From Pseudomonas delhiensis (GTDB lineage: Bacteria; Pseudomonadota; Gammaproteobacteria; Pseudomonadales; Pseudomonadaceae): a DNA stretch of 64,000 bases. The DNA lies in assembly GCF_900187975.1 (NCBI RefSeq), contig NZ_FZPC01000004.1:215047-279046 (forward strand), given 5' to 3'. Below, piece after piece: positions 53,794-62,077 of this stretch. The translations under genes were made by a program, and so were the position numbers. Below the pieces are notes generated by a model, which was not told the origin of the DNA, did no database searches, and worked only from the letters and a program-made list of their open reading frames with translations. The first letter of the stretch is position 1; each line of letters opens with the position of its first letter.

Positions 53794-54459
53794 ATGAATA
53801 CCGCCGTGCACGCCAAGGAAGCCGTAGGCGCGAACTACGCGCTGGAGCTGATGAAATACGCCCAGGCACGCACCTGGGAGGCCGTGGACGCCATCGCCGC
53901 GGCCATCCGCCCGGGGATGAGCGAGTCCCAGGCCACCGCCCTGGGCAAGCAGGTGCTCGCCGAGCTGGGCATGGAGCGCATCTGGCACCCGTTGCTGATC
54001 CGCTTCGGCGCCAACACCCTGAAGACCTTCAAGCAACGCTCCGACGGCGACCCGCTGCTGGGCGAGAACGACATCTTCTTCATCGACATGGGCGTGGTCT
54101 GGCGCGGCCACGAAGGCGATGCCGGGGCCACCTTCGTGGTTGGCGACGACCCCGGGATGACAGCCTGCGCGGCAGCGGCCAGGGAGTTGTTCCTGCACGT
54201 CGAGGCGCACTGGCGGGAAACCCGCTGCAGCGGCGTGGCGCTGTACGACTTCGCCCATGCCCGGGCCGAGGCGCTGGGCTGGAAGCTCAACCTGGACATC
54301 AAGGGCCACCGCGTCAGCGACTTCCCCCATGCCATCTACCGCGCCGGCGACCTGGGCGACTACGCCGGGCACCCGGGCGGCGGGCTGTGGATCCTGGAAA
54401 TCCAGATCGCCCACCCGGACAGGCCCTACGGGGCCTTCTACGAAGACCTGCTGGCCTGA
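53794..54459 (+). CDS. M24 family metallopeptidase-like protein (short form)
   Basis: A 221-residue pita-bread-fold protein related to Xaa-Pro aminopeptidases and creatinase: AIAAAIRPGMSESQATALGK at the start, HPLLIRFGANTLKTF, the metal-site stretch NDIFFIDMGVVWRGHEGDAG with DMG and D, later HRVSDFPHAIYRAGDLGDYA and WILEIQIAHPDRPYGAFYED. It lacks the N-terminal creatinase domain and is shorter than methionine aminopeptidase (about 255-265). Not all five canonical ligands are obvious to me, so activity is uncertain. A GAGAG RBS precedes the ATG. It lies 100 bp ahead of the arsenic operon on the same strand, but arsR has its own promoter. Confidence 0.8.
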   Translation: MNTAVHAKEAVGANYALELMKYAQARTWEAVDAIAAAIRPGMSESQATALGKQVLAELGMERIWHPLLIRFGANTLKTFKQRSDGDPLLGENDIFFIDMGVVWRGHEGDAGATFVVGDDPGMTACAAAARELFLHVEAHWRETRCSGVALYDFAHARAEALGWKLNLDIKGHRVSDFPHAIYRAGDLGDYAGHPGGGLWILEIQIAHPDRPYGAFYEDLLA

Positions 54460-54514
54460 GGCGAAACGAATACCCCTGGCGGCAATCACCGGGGGCAGAG
54501 GTTTTGCGCCGGGG

Positions 54515-54544
54515 TTGCCCTTGATATATGGAAATCCGTATATT
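54515..54544 (+). promoter_or_regulatory. arsR promoter
   Basis: TTGCCC (54515-54520) and TATATT (54539-54544) with an 18-bp spacer. The -10 lies in the centre of the perfect operator dyad. Predicted transcription starts near 54551, only about ten bases before the first ATG. Confidence 0.6.
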
Positions 54545-54561
54545 CGAATTTCCATATATCA
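54522..54561. promoter_or_regulatory. Perfect inverted-repeat operator of arsRBCH
   Basis: GATATATGGAAAT (54523-54535) and ATTTCCATATATC (54548-54560) are perfect inverted copies around a 12-nt spacer; one further T-A pair extends them to 14 bp, using the A of the arsR ATG. The element covers the -10 and the predicted start site, so bound ArsR would block initiation directly. Confidence 0.88.
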
Positions 54562-54917
54562 TGGCGCCCATGATGCTCACGCCCCCCGATGTCTTCAAGT
54601 GCCTGGCCGACGAGACCCGCACCCGCGCCACCCTGCTGATCGCCGAGCAGGGCGAGCTGTGCGTCTGCGAGCTGATGTGCGCGCTGGGCGACAGCCAGCC
54701 CAAGGTCAGCCGCCACCTGGCGCAGCTGCGCGCCGCCGGGCTGCTGCTCGACCGCCGCCAGGGGCAGTGGGTGTACTACCGGCTCAACCCCGTTCTGCCC
54801 GCCTGGGTCCACGAGGTGCTGCGCGTCACCCTGCAGGCCAACGCCGACTGGCTGAAGGAAAGCGCCGCCCGCCTGCGCGACATGGATGGCCGCCCCGTGC
54901 GCGCCAGTTGCTGCTGA
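54561..54917 (+). CDS. arsR: Arsenic-type ArsR transcriptional repressor
   Basis: A 118-residue (from this ATG) winged-helix repressor: DVFKCLADETRTRATLLIAE, the As(III)-binding loop GELCVCELMCAL (CxC plus a third Cys), recognition helix DSQPKVSRHLAQLRAAGLLL and wing DRRQGQWVYYRL, ending in RASCC. The CVC in the DNA-binding region is the classic arsenite site. Start codon is ambiguous: ATGs at 54528, 54561, 54570 and 54573 are all open and none has a Shine-Dalgarno sequence; the promoter predicts a very short leader. It leads a four-gene arsenic operon: B is 21 bp, C 26 bp and H 13 bp after the preceding stop. Confidence 0.95.
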   Translation: MAPMMLTPPDVFKCLADETRTRATLLIAEQGELCVCELMCALGDSQPKVSRHLAQLRAAGLLLDRRQGQWVYYRLNPVLPAWVHEVLRVTLQANADWLKESAARLRDMDGRPVRASCC

Positions 54918-54938
54918 CCCCTCCCGGAACCCGCCTCG

Positions 54939-56225
54939 ATGCTGCTCGCCGCTGCCGTCTTCCTGTTCACCCTCGTCCTGGTCATCTGGCAGCCCAGGGG
55001 CCTGGGCGTCGGCTGGAGCGCCAGCGCCGGCGCGCTGGTCGCCCTGGCCCTGGGCGTGGTGTCGCTGCACGACATCCCCACCGTCTGGGCCATCGTCTGG
55101 AACGCTACCGCCACCTTCATCGCGGTCATCGTCATCAGCCTGCTGCTGGACGAGGCCGGCTTCTTCGCCTGTGCGGCGCTGCACGTGGCGCGCTGGGCGG
55201 GCGGCAGCGGCCGGCGCCTGTTCGCCTTCTGCGTGCTGCTGGGCGCCGCCGTTTCCGCGCTGTTCGCCAACGACGGGGCGGCCCTGATCCTCACTCCCAT
55301 CGTCATTTCCATGCTGCTGGCGCTGCGCTTCCCGCCAGCGGCGACCCTGGCCTTCGTCATGGCCGCCGGCTTCATCGCCGACACCGCCAGCCTGCCGCTG
55401 GTGGTGTCGAACCTGGTGAACATCGTCTCCGCCGACTATTTCGGCCTGGGCTTCGCCGAGTACGCCGCGGTGATGGTGCCGGTGAACCTGGCCAGCGTCG
55501 CCGCGACGCTGCTGGTGCTGTACCTGTTCTTCCGCCGCGACCTGCCGCAGCGCTACGCCGTGGACCAGCTGCAGGCGCCGCGGGAGGCGATCCGCGACCC
55601 GGCCACCTTCGCGGTCGGCGCCTGGATGCTGCTGGCGCTGCTGCTCGGGCTGTTCGCCCTGGAGCCGCTGGGCATCCCGATCAGCGCGGTGGCGGCGCTG
55701 TGCGCGGCGGTGCTGTTCGCCGTCGCCGCCCGTGGCCAGGTGATTTCCACCCGCCGGGTGCTGCGCGAGGCGCCCTGGCAGGTGGTGGTGTTCTCCCTGG
55801 GCATGTACCTGGTGGTCTACGGCCTGAAGAACGCCGGCCTCACCGACTTCCTCACCCGCGTGCTGGACGGCCTGGCGGGGCAGGGCGTGTGGGCCGCGGC
55901 CCTGGGCACCGGCCTGCTGTCGGCGCTGCTGTCCTCGGTCATGAACAACATGCCCAGCGTGCTGGTGGGGGCGCTGGCCATCCAGGCCGGCGCGGCCGAG
56001 GGCGTGGTCCGCGAGGCGATGGTCTACGCCAACGTCATTGGCTGCGACCTGGGGCCGAAGATCACCCCCATCGGCAGCCTGGCCACGCTGCTCTGGCTGC
56101 ACGTGCTGGCGCGCAAGGGCATCCGCATCACCTGGGGCTACTACTTCAGGGTCGGCATCCTGCTGACCCTGCCGGTCCTGCTCGTCACCCTCTCGGCCCT
56201 GGCCCTGCGCCTGGCCTTCCGATAG
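54939..56225 (+). CDS. arsB: Arsenite efflux membrane protein ArsB
   Basis: A 428-residue inner-membrane transporter with about 12 hydrophobic helices that extrudes arsenite, alone or with an ArsA ATPase (none here). Family stretches are clear: [60 protein letters not shown] and [17 protein letters not shown] with [20 protein letters not shown]. Length equals E. coli ArsB (429), and it is the ArsB rather than the Acr3 type. Follows arsR closely in the operon. Confidence 0.97.
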   Translation: MLLAAAVFLFTLVLVIWQPRGLGVGWSASAGALVALALGVVSLHDIPTVWAIVWNATATFIAVIVISLLLDEAGFFACAALHVARWAGGSGRRLFAFCVLLGAAVSALFANDGAALILTPIVISMLLALRFPPAATLAFVMAAGFIADTASLPLVVSNLVNIVSADYFGLGFAEYAAVMVPVNLASVAATLLVLYLFFRRDLPQRYAVDQLQAPREAIRDPATFAVGAWMLLALLLGLFALEPLGIPISAVAALCAAVLFAVAARGQVISTRRVLREAPWQVVVFSLGMYLVVYGLKNAGLTDFLTRVLDGLAGQGVWAAALGTGLLSALLSSVMNNMPSVLVGALAIQAGAAEGVVREAMVYANVIGCDLGPKITPIGSLATLLWLHVLARKGIRITWGYYFRVGILLTLPVLLVTLSALALRLAFR

Positions 56226-56251
56226 CCGCCCGGCGGCGGCAGGAGCCTTCC

Positions 56252-56722
56252 ATGCGAGTCCTGTTCATGTGCACGGCCAACAGTTGCCGCAGCATCCTTT
56301 CCGAAGCCCTGTTCAACCACCTGGCGCCCGCCGGCTTCGAGGCGGTGAGCGCCGGCAGCTTCCCCCGCGGCCAGGTGCTGCCGCGCACCCTGGCGACCCT
56401 CGAGCGCGCCGGCATCGCCACCGAGGGCCTGAGCAGCAAGGGCAACGAGGCCTTCGCGGACAACCCGCCGGACATCGTCATCACCGTCTGCGACAAGGCC
56501 GCGGGCGAAGCCTGCCCGGTGTACTTCGGCCCGGCGTTGAAGGCCCACTGGGGCCTGGAAGACCCTTCCGAGGCGCAGGGCGACGAAGGGCAACTGGACG
56601 CCGCCTTCCGCGCCACCCTGGCGCGCATCGAGCGGCGTTGCCTGGCCTTCTTCGCCTTGCCTTTCGCCAGCCTCGATCGCGCTGCGCTGGAGCGTGAGCT
56701 GCAGCGCATCGGCGCCCTTTGA
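56252..56722 (+). CDS. arsC: Arsenate reductase, low-molecular-weight phosphatase type
   Basis: A 156-residue arsenate reductase of the LMW-phosphatase fold. The phosphate loop MCTANSCRS (CX5R) lies at residues 7-14, followed by [20 protein letters not shown] and, further on, the redox Cys pair in [16 protein letters not shown]. It turns arsenate into arsenite for export by ArsB, with thioredoxin- or glutathione/glutaredoxin-coupled turnover. A GGAG RBS precedes the ATG. Confidence 0.96.
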   Translation: MRVLFMCTANSCRSILSEALFNHLAPAGFEAVSAGSFPRGQVLPRTLATLERAGIATEGLSSKGNEAFADNPPDIVITVCDKAAGEACPVYFGPALKAHWGLEDPSEAQGDEGQLDAAFRATLARIERRCLAFFALPFASLDRAALERELQRIGAL

Positions 56723-56735
56723 GCGGAGATACGCC

Positions 56736-57434
56736 ATGACCGACCTGCCCAACCTCGACCAGTCGCTGTTCGGCATCGCACCCGCCGCCGTTGGGTCCAG
56801 CACCCACGCGCCGCGCATCCTGCTGCTCTACGGCTCCACCCGGGAGCGTTCCTTCAGTCGCCTGCTGGTGGAGGAGGCCGCGCGCCTGCTCCAGCACTTC
56901 GGCGCGCAAACGCGAGTATTCGACCCTTCCGGCCTGCCGCTGCCCGACGATGCCCCGGTGGAGCATCCCAGGGTGCAGGCGCTGCGCGAGCTGGTGCAGT
57001 GGTCGGAGGGCCAGGTCTGGTGTTCGCCGGAGCGCCATGGCGCCATGTCCGCGGTGTTCAAGGCGCAGATCGACTGGATTCCCCTGGCGCTCGGCGCGGT
57101 GCGCCCGACCCAGGGCAAGACCCTGGCGGTGATGCAGGTCTGCGGCGGCTCGCAGTCCTTCAACGTGGTCAACCAGCTGCGGGTGCTGGGCCGCTGGATG
57201 CGCATGTTCACCATCCCCAACCAGTCGTCGGTGCCCAAGGCCTACCTGGAGTTCGACGAACAGGGGCGGATGAAGCCCTCGCCATACTACGACCGCCTCG
57301 TCGATGTGATGGAGGAGCTGGTCAAGTTCACCCTGCTGCTGCGCGATCGCCAGGACTTCCTGGTGGACCGCTATTCCGAGCGCAAGGAAAGCGCCGAGCA
57401 ACTGTCGGCCCGGGTGAACCAGCGTTCCCTCTGA
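56736..57434 (+). CDS. arsH: ArsH NADPH-dependent FMN reductase / organoarsenical oxidase
   Basis: A 232-residue flavodoxin-like protein. It has the FMN/NADPH motif [20 protein letters not shown] (residues about 30-49), the ArsH-specific [40 protein letters not shown] and the C-terminal DYR-like [14 protein letters not shown]. ArsH oxidises trivalent methyl- and aromatic arsenicals. It ends the arsRBCH operon. About 70 bp downstream a small stem ACCCC-GTC-GGGGGT (near 57506-57519) could help stop transcription. Confidence 0.96.
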   Translation: MTDLPNLDQSLFGIAPAAVGSSTHAPRILLLYGSTRERSFSRLLVEEAARLLQHFGAQTRVFDPSGLPLPDDAPVEHPRVQALRELVQWSEGQVWCSPERHGAMSAVFKAQIDWIPLALGAVRPTQGKTLAVMQVCGGSQSFNVVNQLRVLGRWMRMFTIPNQSSVPKAYLEFDEQGRMKPSPYYDRLVDVMEELVKFTLLLRDRQDFLVDRYSERKESAEQLSARVNQRSL

Positions 57435-57572
57435 GGTCCATGCCAGCGCAGGGATGCGCTGCCCCGAAATCCTGCTTGCGCCGCTCTAGATCAAGGTCAT
57501 AAAGACCCCGTCGGGGGTATCTGTGACACCTTCCGGCGCCGTTTTGCCGTCCCTGTTTTCCGGAGCCACGCC

Positions 57573-57791
57573 ATGCCCTTGCCTTCCCCCTCCAGTATGC
57601 CCCGTTCGCTTTGCGGCCTGGGCGCCCTCGCGCTGCCCGATGGCTTCGTCGGCCCGGCCAGTGCGGAGTTCCTGGAGGACGGCAGCGCCCGCCTGGAGGC
57701 CTTGTACGTGGCCCATGAAAAAAGCCCCGTGGCGCATGCCACGGGGCTTTTTCGTTCACGTCAGGTCGCGACGCCGATCAGAACACGCTGA
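57573..57791 (+). pseudogene. Short frame running into the oprD terminator (possible truncated gene)
   Basis: A 72-codon frame starts MPLPSPSSMPRSLCGLGALA with a GGAG site nine bases before the ATG, and continues with the protein-like stretch GFVGPASAEFLEDGSARLEA. Its last third is simply the terminator hairpin and the end of the convergent porin gene. This suggests a once longer gene whose 3' part was replaced by deletion. No family recognised. It lies in the 343-bp gap 57435-57777, where nothing else gene-like is seen. Confidence 0.3.
57718..57752. terminator. Bidirectional rho-independent terminator after oprD-type gene
   Basis: AAAAAAGCCCCGTGGC, GCAT, GCCACGGGGCTTTTT: a nearly perfect long stem with an A-run on one side and a T-run on the other, 25 bp beyond the porin stop codon. 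It works in either direction. Confidence 0.95.
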
Positions 57792-59058
57792 ACGGGTACT
57801 CGACGAAGACGCGGACTTCGTTGCCGTCGTCGTTGTACTCGCGGGCGTCGTTGGAAACGCGCACCCAGGAGCCGCGCAGCTTGATCGACAGGTCCTTGGC
57901 CGGACCGCTCTGCACGACGTATTTCGCCTGGTTGAAGATCTCGCGCTCGTGGCCATTGTTGGTCTGCGAGGTCTTGATGTTGTCGCCATAGACGTAGGCG
58001 ACGGTGTAGCTCAGGCCCGGGATGCCGTATTCAGCGAAGTTGATGCTGTAGTTGGCCTGCCAGGAACGCTCGTCCTCGGCGTTGAAGTCCGACCAGTAGG
58101 AGTTGGCCAGCCAGATGGTGGTGCCGCCGTCGCCCAGGCCGCCGGCGTTCTGGTACCAGCCGTAGTTGTAGCCGGTGTCGCCGGTGTTGCGCTGGTGGGC
58201 GATCATGAACGAGTGTGCGCCGATGGCGTAGGTGGCCGCCAGGCTCCAGATGGTGTTGTCGCGGTCGCCGCCGAAGTTCAGGTTGGCGAAGTCCTTGTTC
58301 AGCTTGGTCTTGTAGCCGTTGAAGTCGAAGGTCAGCGACTGCGCATCCTGCATCGGGATGACGTAGTTCAGGTTCAGGTACTGCTTGCGCGCCACGTCCT
58401 TGTTGTCCGAGGCGTACAGCGAGCCGCTGAAGTTGTCGGTGAACTTGTAGCTGCCGCCGTACACGTCGATGCGCTTCAGACCGCCGCTGTCACGCCCTTC
58501 GGCGCTCTTGCGGGCTTCCTCGGTGAAGCTGCCGACGTTCAGTTCCAGGCCCTCGATCTCCTTGGAGGTGATCAGGGTGCCGGTGTAGCTCTCCGGCAGC
58601 AGGCGCGAGTTGTCGTAGCTCAGCACCGGCAGGCTGGGCATCTGGTCACCGTACTTGATCACGGTGTTGGAGATGCGCGCCTTGACCGCGCCACCGGCAC
58701 GGGCCAGGTCGTCGGCCGGGTTGCCGTCGCTGTCCTGCTTGAAGAAGTCGATGCCGGCGGCGCCGGTGCGGCCCTTGCCACCGTCGAGGCGTAGGGCGTA
58801 CAGGCCGAAGGCGTCGACGCCGAAGCCGACGGTGCCCTGGGTGAAGCCGGAGTTGAAGGTGGCGGTGGCGGACTGGCCCCATTCGGCCTTGTCATCGCGG
58901 CCGTGCTTGTAGTCGCGGTTCATGTAGGCGTTGCGGAAGAACAGGTCCAGGTGGCTGTCTTCCACGAAGCCCTTGGCGGCTGCCTGATCGTCGGCCATGA
59001 CCTGGGTGCTGGCGGCGAGGATCCCCAATGCAAGCAAACTGAACTTTTTGTTCATCAT
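57778..59058 (-). CDS. OprD family outer-membrane porin
   Basis: A 426-residue substrate-specific porin. A signal peptide (KKFSLLALGILAASTQVMA) leads to the mature start DDQAAAKGFVEDSHLDLFFR with NAYMNRDYKHGRDDKAEWGQ, the OprD-family entry. Repeated barrel strands include the LYALRLDGGKGRTG segment, and the protein ends VFVEYPFSVF with the terminal Phe needed for insertion. AGGAAA precedes the double ATG (59058/59055). It closely resembles the OprE/OprQ branch, but substrate cannot be assigned. A possible -10 (TATCAT, minus strand, near 59205-59210) implies a long leader of about 140 nt. Confidence 0.94.
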   Translation of the reverse strand: MMNKKFSLLALGILAASTQVMADDQAAAKGFVEDSHLDLFFRNAYMNRDYKHGRDDKAEWGQSATATFNSGFTQGTVGFGVDAFGLYALRLDGGKGRTGAAGIDFFKQDSDGNPADDLARAGGAVKARISNTVIKYGDQMPSLPVLSYDNSRLLPESYTGTLITSKEIEGLELNVGSFTEEARKSAEGRDSGGLKRIDVYGGSYKFTDNFSGSLYASDNKDVARKQYLNLNYVIPMQDAQSLTFDFNGYKTKLNKDFANLNFGGDRDNTIWSLAATYAIGAHSFMIAHQRNTGDTGYNYGWYQNAGGLGDGGTTIWLANSYWSDFNAEDERSWQANYSINFAEYGIPGLSYTVAYVYGDNIKTSQTNNGHEREIFNQAKYVVQSGPAKDLSIKLRGSWVRVSNDAREYNDDGNEVRVFVEYPFSVF

Positions 59059-59299
59059 TTTGTTATTTCCTGCAGTCTGTTTATTCGCAGCGCCCGAACG
59101 CGGAAAAAGCCTGCCCGCCCGGGTGCTCCAACCCGGGGCCGGCAACGCAGGGCGCTGGCGTTTCTTGGATGGTCTCGAGGCCCCTCACAGGCCTCGATGG
59201 CGCGCGATGATAGCAGAACGTGGATAAAATCCAGGAATTTCGAAGGGTTGGCGCATTTTTGCGAAAGCACCTACGCGAAATTGGGAGCCTGGTTCCCGC

Positions 59300-60499
59300 T
59301 CAGGCAAGGGGCTGCGCGTTGTTGCGCCGCTGCAGCCACAGGCTCAGGCCCAGGCCGATGACCGCGGCGGCGCAGGCGAACGGGAAGATCGCACGAAAGC
59401 CCCAGGCGCTGGCGATGGCGCCGGCCAGCGGGCCGGTGATGCCCAGCGAGACGTCGATGAACAGCGAGTAGGCGCCCAGCGCCGCGCCGCGGCTGGAAGC
59501 CGGCACCAGGCGCACCGCTTCCACGCCCAGGGCGGGGAACACCAGGGAGAAGCCGAAACCGGTCAGCGCCGCGCCGGCCAGCGCCGACCAGGGCCCCGGG
59601 GCCAGCCACAGCAGGAGCAGGCCGAGGCTTTCCACCAGCAGGCAGCAGATGGCCACGGCGAAGCCGCCATGGCGGTTGATGGCGCTGGCGAACAGCAGCC
59701 GCGCGCCGATGAAGCAGGCGCCGAAGGCGCTCAGGCAGTACACCGCGCCACCCCAGCCGCGGCTGGCGTAGTACAGGGTGATGAAGGTGGCGATGCAGCC
59801 GAAGCCGATGCCGCCCAGGGCCAGCCCGGTGCCGTGGGGGGCCACGCGGCCGAGCACGTGGTGGAAGGGCAGGCGCTCGCCGTGGACGATGGCCGCGGCG
59901 CGCTTGGGCCAGGCCAGGGCGAAGCCGATGGCGGCCAGCAGCATCACCACCGCGCCCATGCTCCACAGCCCCAGGTGCTGCACCAGCAGGACGCCGAAGG
60001 GCGCGCCCACGGCCAGTGCGCCATAGCTGGCGATGCCGTTCCAGGAGATCACCTTGGCGGTGTGCAGCGAGCCGACGCGGTCGATGCCCCAACTGATGGC
60101 GCCGCTGCCCACCAGGCTCTCGGCGGTGCCGAGGATCATCCGGCCGAGCAGCAGGCAGCCCAGGCTCAGCGCCTGCATGTCCTGCAGCCACACCGAAAGC
60201 AGCATCAGCAGGCCGCTGCCGGCGCAGCCGAGCATGCCGTAGAGTACCGCGCGCTTGGGCCCGAGGTTGTCGATCACCTTGCCGGCATAGGGGCGGGTGA
60301 GCAGGGTGGCCAGGTACTGCACGCTGATCACCAGCCCGGCCAGCACCGAGCCGAAGCCCAGGTCGCCATGCACGTAGCCCGGCAGCACGGCCAGGGGGAT
60401 GCCGATGGTCAGGTAGGCGAGGAAGGTGAACAGCACCACCGACACCACCTCGAGCGTGATGGCGGCGTTGGAGCGGGGCGTGGCGGTATCGGCGGACAT
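59300..60499 (-). CDS. MFS transporter, YhhS-like
   Basis: A 399-residue, 12-helix major-facilitator transporter. N-terminal [20 protein letters not shown], motif-A-like [20 protein letters not shown] between helices 2 and 3, [20 protein letters not shown] and [18 protein letters not shown] closely follow the YhhS/arabinose-efflux-like group of E. coli, members of which export small toxic molecules. I chose the ATG at 60499; a GTG 16 codons upstream is open, and neither has a clear RBS. It is upstream of the OprD gene on the same strand, separated by 241 bp. Substrate unknown. Confidence 0.9.
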   Translation of the reverse strand: MSADTATPRSNAAITLEVVSVVLFTFLAYLTIGIPLAVLPGYVHGDLGFGSVLAGLVISVQYLATLLTRPYAGKVIDNLGPKRAVLYGMLGCAGSGLLMLLSVWLQDMQALSLGCLLLGRMILGTAESLVGSGAISWGIDRVGSLHTAKVISWNGIASYGALAVGAPFGVLLVQHLGLWSMGAVVMLLAAIGFALAWPKRAAAIVHGERLPFHHVLGRVAPHGTGLALGGIGFGCIATFITLYYASRGWGGAVYCLSAFGACFIGARLLFASAINRHGGFAVAICCLLVESLGLLLLWLAPGPWSALAGAALTGFGFSLVFPALGVEAVRLVPASSRGAALGAYSLFIDVSLGITGPLAGAIASAWGFRAIFPFACAAAVIGLGLSLWLQRRNNAQPLA

Positions 60500-60600
60500 G
60501 GACACGAACAGCGGGGCGGAGAGGGGAGGAGCATGATGAACCGCCACCGGCTTGTAGGAAAGCTAGCTAACGAACTACCTGAAGGATTCGTCGCTCGGCC

Positions 60601-60672
60601 TTGGTTCGCGAGCAAGCTCGCTCCTACAAGGGGCGCCCGCTCTTCGTAGGAGCGAGCTTGCTCGCGAACGCT
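60601..60672. repeat. Inverted REP pair
   Basis: GCGAGCAAGCTCGCTCCTAC at about 60607-60628 faces GTAGGAGCGAGCTTGCTCGC at about 60646-60669. The pair lies between the glycolipid-binding-like gene and the MFS gene, both minus-strand, and probably marks a transcription boundary. Confidence 0.85.
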
Positions 60673-60675
60673 CTT

Positions 60676-61233
60676 TCAGACCCGCCGGAACAACGTCGGG
60701 TAGTCCAGCACCAGCCCTTGCCCATCCACCTCCAGCAGCGCCTGGAAGTCCGTGCCCTCCAGGTTGCGGTACAGGTAGTGGTGGGCATCCTGGCGCGTGT
60801 AGCCCTGGTGCATCCTGCGTGGCCGCAGCTGCGGCGCTTCCACGTAGACCACGTCCAGCGCCACCGACTGGCCGTCGGCCAGGCCCAGGCGGCGGATCGG
60901 AAAGGTGTTGGTAAAGGGGCTGGGCCAGATGTCGATGTCCAGGCAGCCGTCCAGCTCCGCCAGCGGGCTGCCGTCGCCCTGCGTCCAGCGGCCCCGGCCG
61001 TCTGCCAGCAGCACCAGGTGGCGCCGCAGGTGTTCGCCTTCCACCAGCAGCTCGGCTTCGCGCAGGCGCCAGTCGGCATCCCATTCCAGGCGGTACTCCA
61101 GTTGGTAGGGCGGCTGGCCGTCGGCGGCGGCCACGCGCAGCTGGCTGTCGGCGCGGCCGTCTTGCAGCAGCAGGCGCTCCCAGCTGGCCGGCGGGGCCTG
61201 CCACAGGCCTTCCCAGGTCAGCTGGCGGTTCAT
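60676..61233 (-). CDS. Putative glycolipid-binding domain protein
   Basis: A 185-residue soluble beta-rich protein of the putative glycolipid-binding family: starts MNRQLTWEGLWQAPPASWER, then DGRADSQLRVAAADGQPPYQ, LEYRLEWDADWRLREAEL, the DIDIWPSPFTNTFPIRRLGL segment typical of the family and the final YPTLFRRV. The biochemical function of the family is not established. The ATG overlaps the stop of the MmcQ/YjbR gene (ATGA, 61230-61233), so the two are coupled. Confidence 0.82.
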   Translation of the reverse strand: MNRQLTWEGLWQAPPASWERLLLQDGRADSQLRVAAADGQPPYQLEYRLEWDADWRLREAELLVEGEHLRRHLVLLADGRGRWTQGDGSPLAELDGCLDIDIWPSPFTNTFPIRRLGLADGQSVALDVVYVEAPQLRPRRMHQGYTRQDAHHYLYRNLEGTDFQALLEVDGQGLVLDYPTLFRRV

Positions 61234-61592
61234 GCCGGGTCCAGCAGCAGGCCCAGGCGCAGGCGCTTGGGCAGGCGCGCGACCACCAGCTGGTGCGAGC
61301 GGGTGAGGGCCTCGCGCAGCTCCTCGGCGCCCATGGGATAGGGGCGCTGCATGGCGATCCAGTAGGCGCGGGCCAGGTAGGGTGCGGGGCGGATGCCGGG
61401 GCGGTCGACGTAGCCGAGGAAGAGTTCCGGCCCGACCTTGAAGGCCAGGCCGCCGCGGCCTTCGTCGAGGAAGTCGAGGATGGCGAACATCTTGTTGCCA
61501 GCCACCGAGAACACCCGGTTGCTGCCCCACTTGATGTCCTCGCGGGCGCCGGGCAGTTGCAGGCAGAAGCGGGCGATCTGGTCGGGCGTCAT
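61230..61592 (-). CDS. MmcQ/YjbR family DNA-binding-like protein
   Basis: A 120-residue protein of the MmcQ/YjbR (CyaY-like fold) family: MTPDQIARFCLQLPGAREDI, then KWGSNRVFSVAGNKMFAILD, FKVGPELFLGYVDRPGIRPAP and the SHQLVVARLPKRLR end. Members are small double-wing proteins with no firmly known role. The gene lies 13 bp after ppiC on the same strand and overlaps the next gene by four bases, forming a three-gene operon ppiC-yjbR-glycolipid-binding. Confidence 0.9.
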   Translation of the reverse strand: MTPDQIARFCLQLPGAREDIKWGSNRVFSVAGNKMFAILDFLDEGRGGLAFKVGPELFLGYVDRPGIRPAPYLARAYWIAMQRPYPMGAEELREALTRSHQLVVARLPKRLRLGLLLDPA

Positions 61593-61605
61593 GGGTTCTC
61601 CGGCG

Positions 61606-61884
61606 TCAGTCGCGGAAATAGACCTGCACCAGATGGTAGCCGAACTGGCTCTTCACCGGGCCGTGCACGACGTTCAGCGGCTTCTTGAAGACCACCGCGT
61701 CGACGCTGCGCACCAGTTGCCCGGGGCGCAGCTCGCCGAGGTCGCCGCCGCGCTTGCCGGAGGGGCAGGTGGAGTGTTTCTTCGCCAGGGCGGCGAAGTC
61801 CTCGCCCCTGGCCAGGCGCTGCTTGAGCTGCTCGGCTTCGGCGGCGGTCTTGACCAGGATGTGGCGGGCCATGGCGACGGGCAT
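61606..61884 (-). CDS. ppiC: Peptidyl-prolyl cis-trans isomerase, parvulin type
   Basis: A 92-residue single-domain parvulin: ARHILVKTAAEAEQLKQRLA, DFAALAKKHSTCPSGKRGGD, LGELRPGQLVRSVDAVVFKK and the end SQFGYHLVQVYFRD. The CPSGKRGGDLGEFR-type core and length match E. coli PpiC (93). It catalyses proline isomerisation in the cytoplasm. Two nearby ATGs are possible (61884 and 61872); neither has a strong RBS. It is the first gene of a three-gene operon. Confidence 0.95.
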   Translation of the reverse strand: MPVAMARHILVKTAAEAEQLKQRLARGEDFAALAKKHSTCPSGKRGGDLGELRPGQLVRSVDAVVFKKPLNVVHGPVKSQFGYHLVQVYFRD

Positions 61885-62077
61885 GGGGTGATTCTCTACT
61901 GACGGAAAAGGCTGATTGTACCTTCCGCCGCCAGGCCGAAGGGCAGTGACGTATATCGCATTTCTCCGGGGCTGGCATTGTGCCCGCCCCTGGCTCTACC
62001 TAGAGTCTGACGATTATTCCTACAAGCGACCGCCCTTTGCGGACGGCGTCTTCTCCTAGCGTGCGGATGCAATACAG

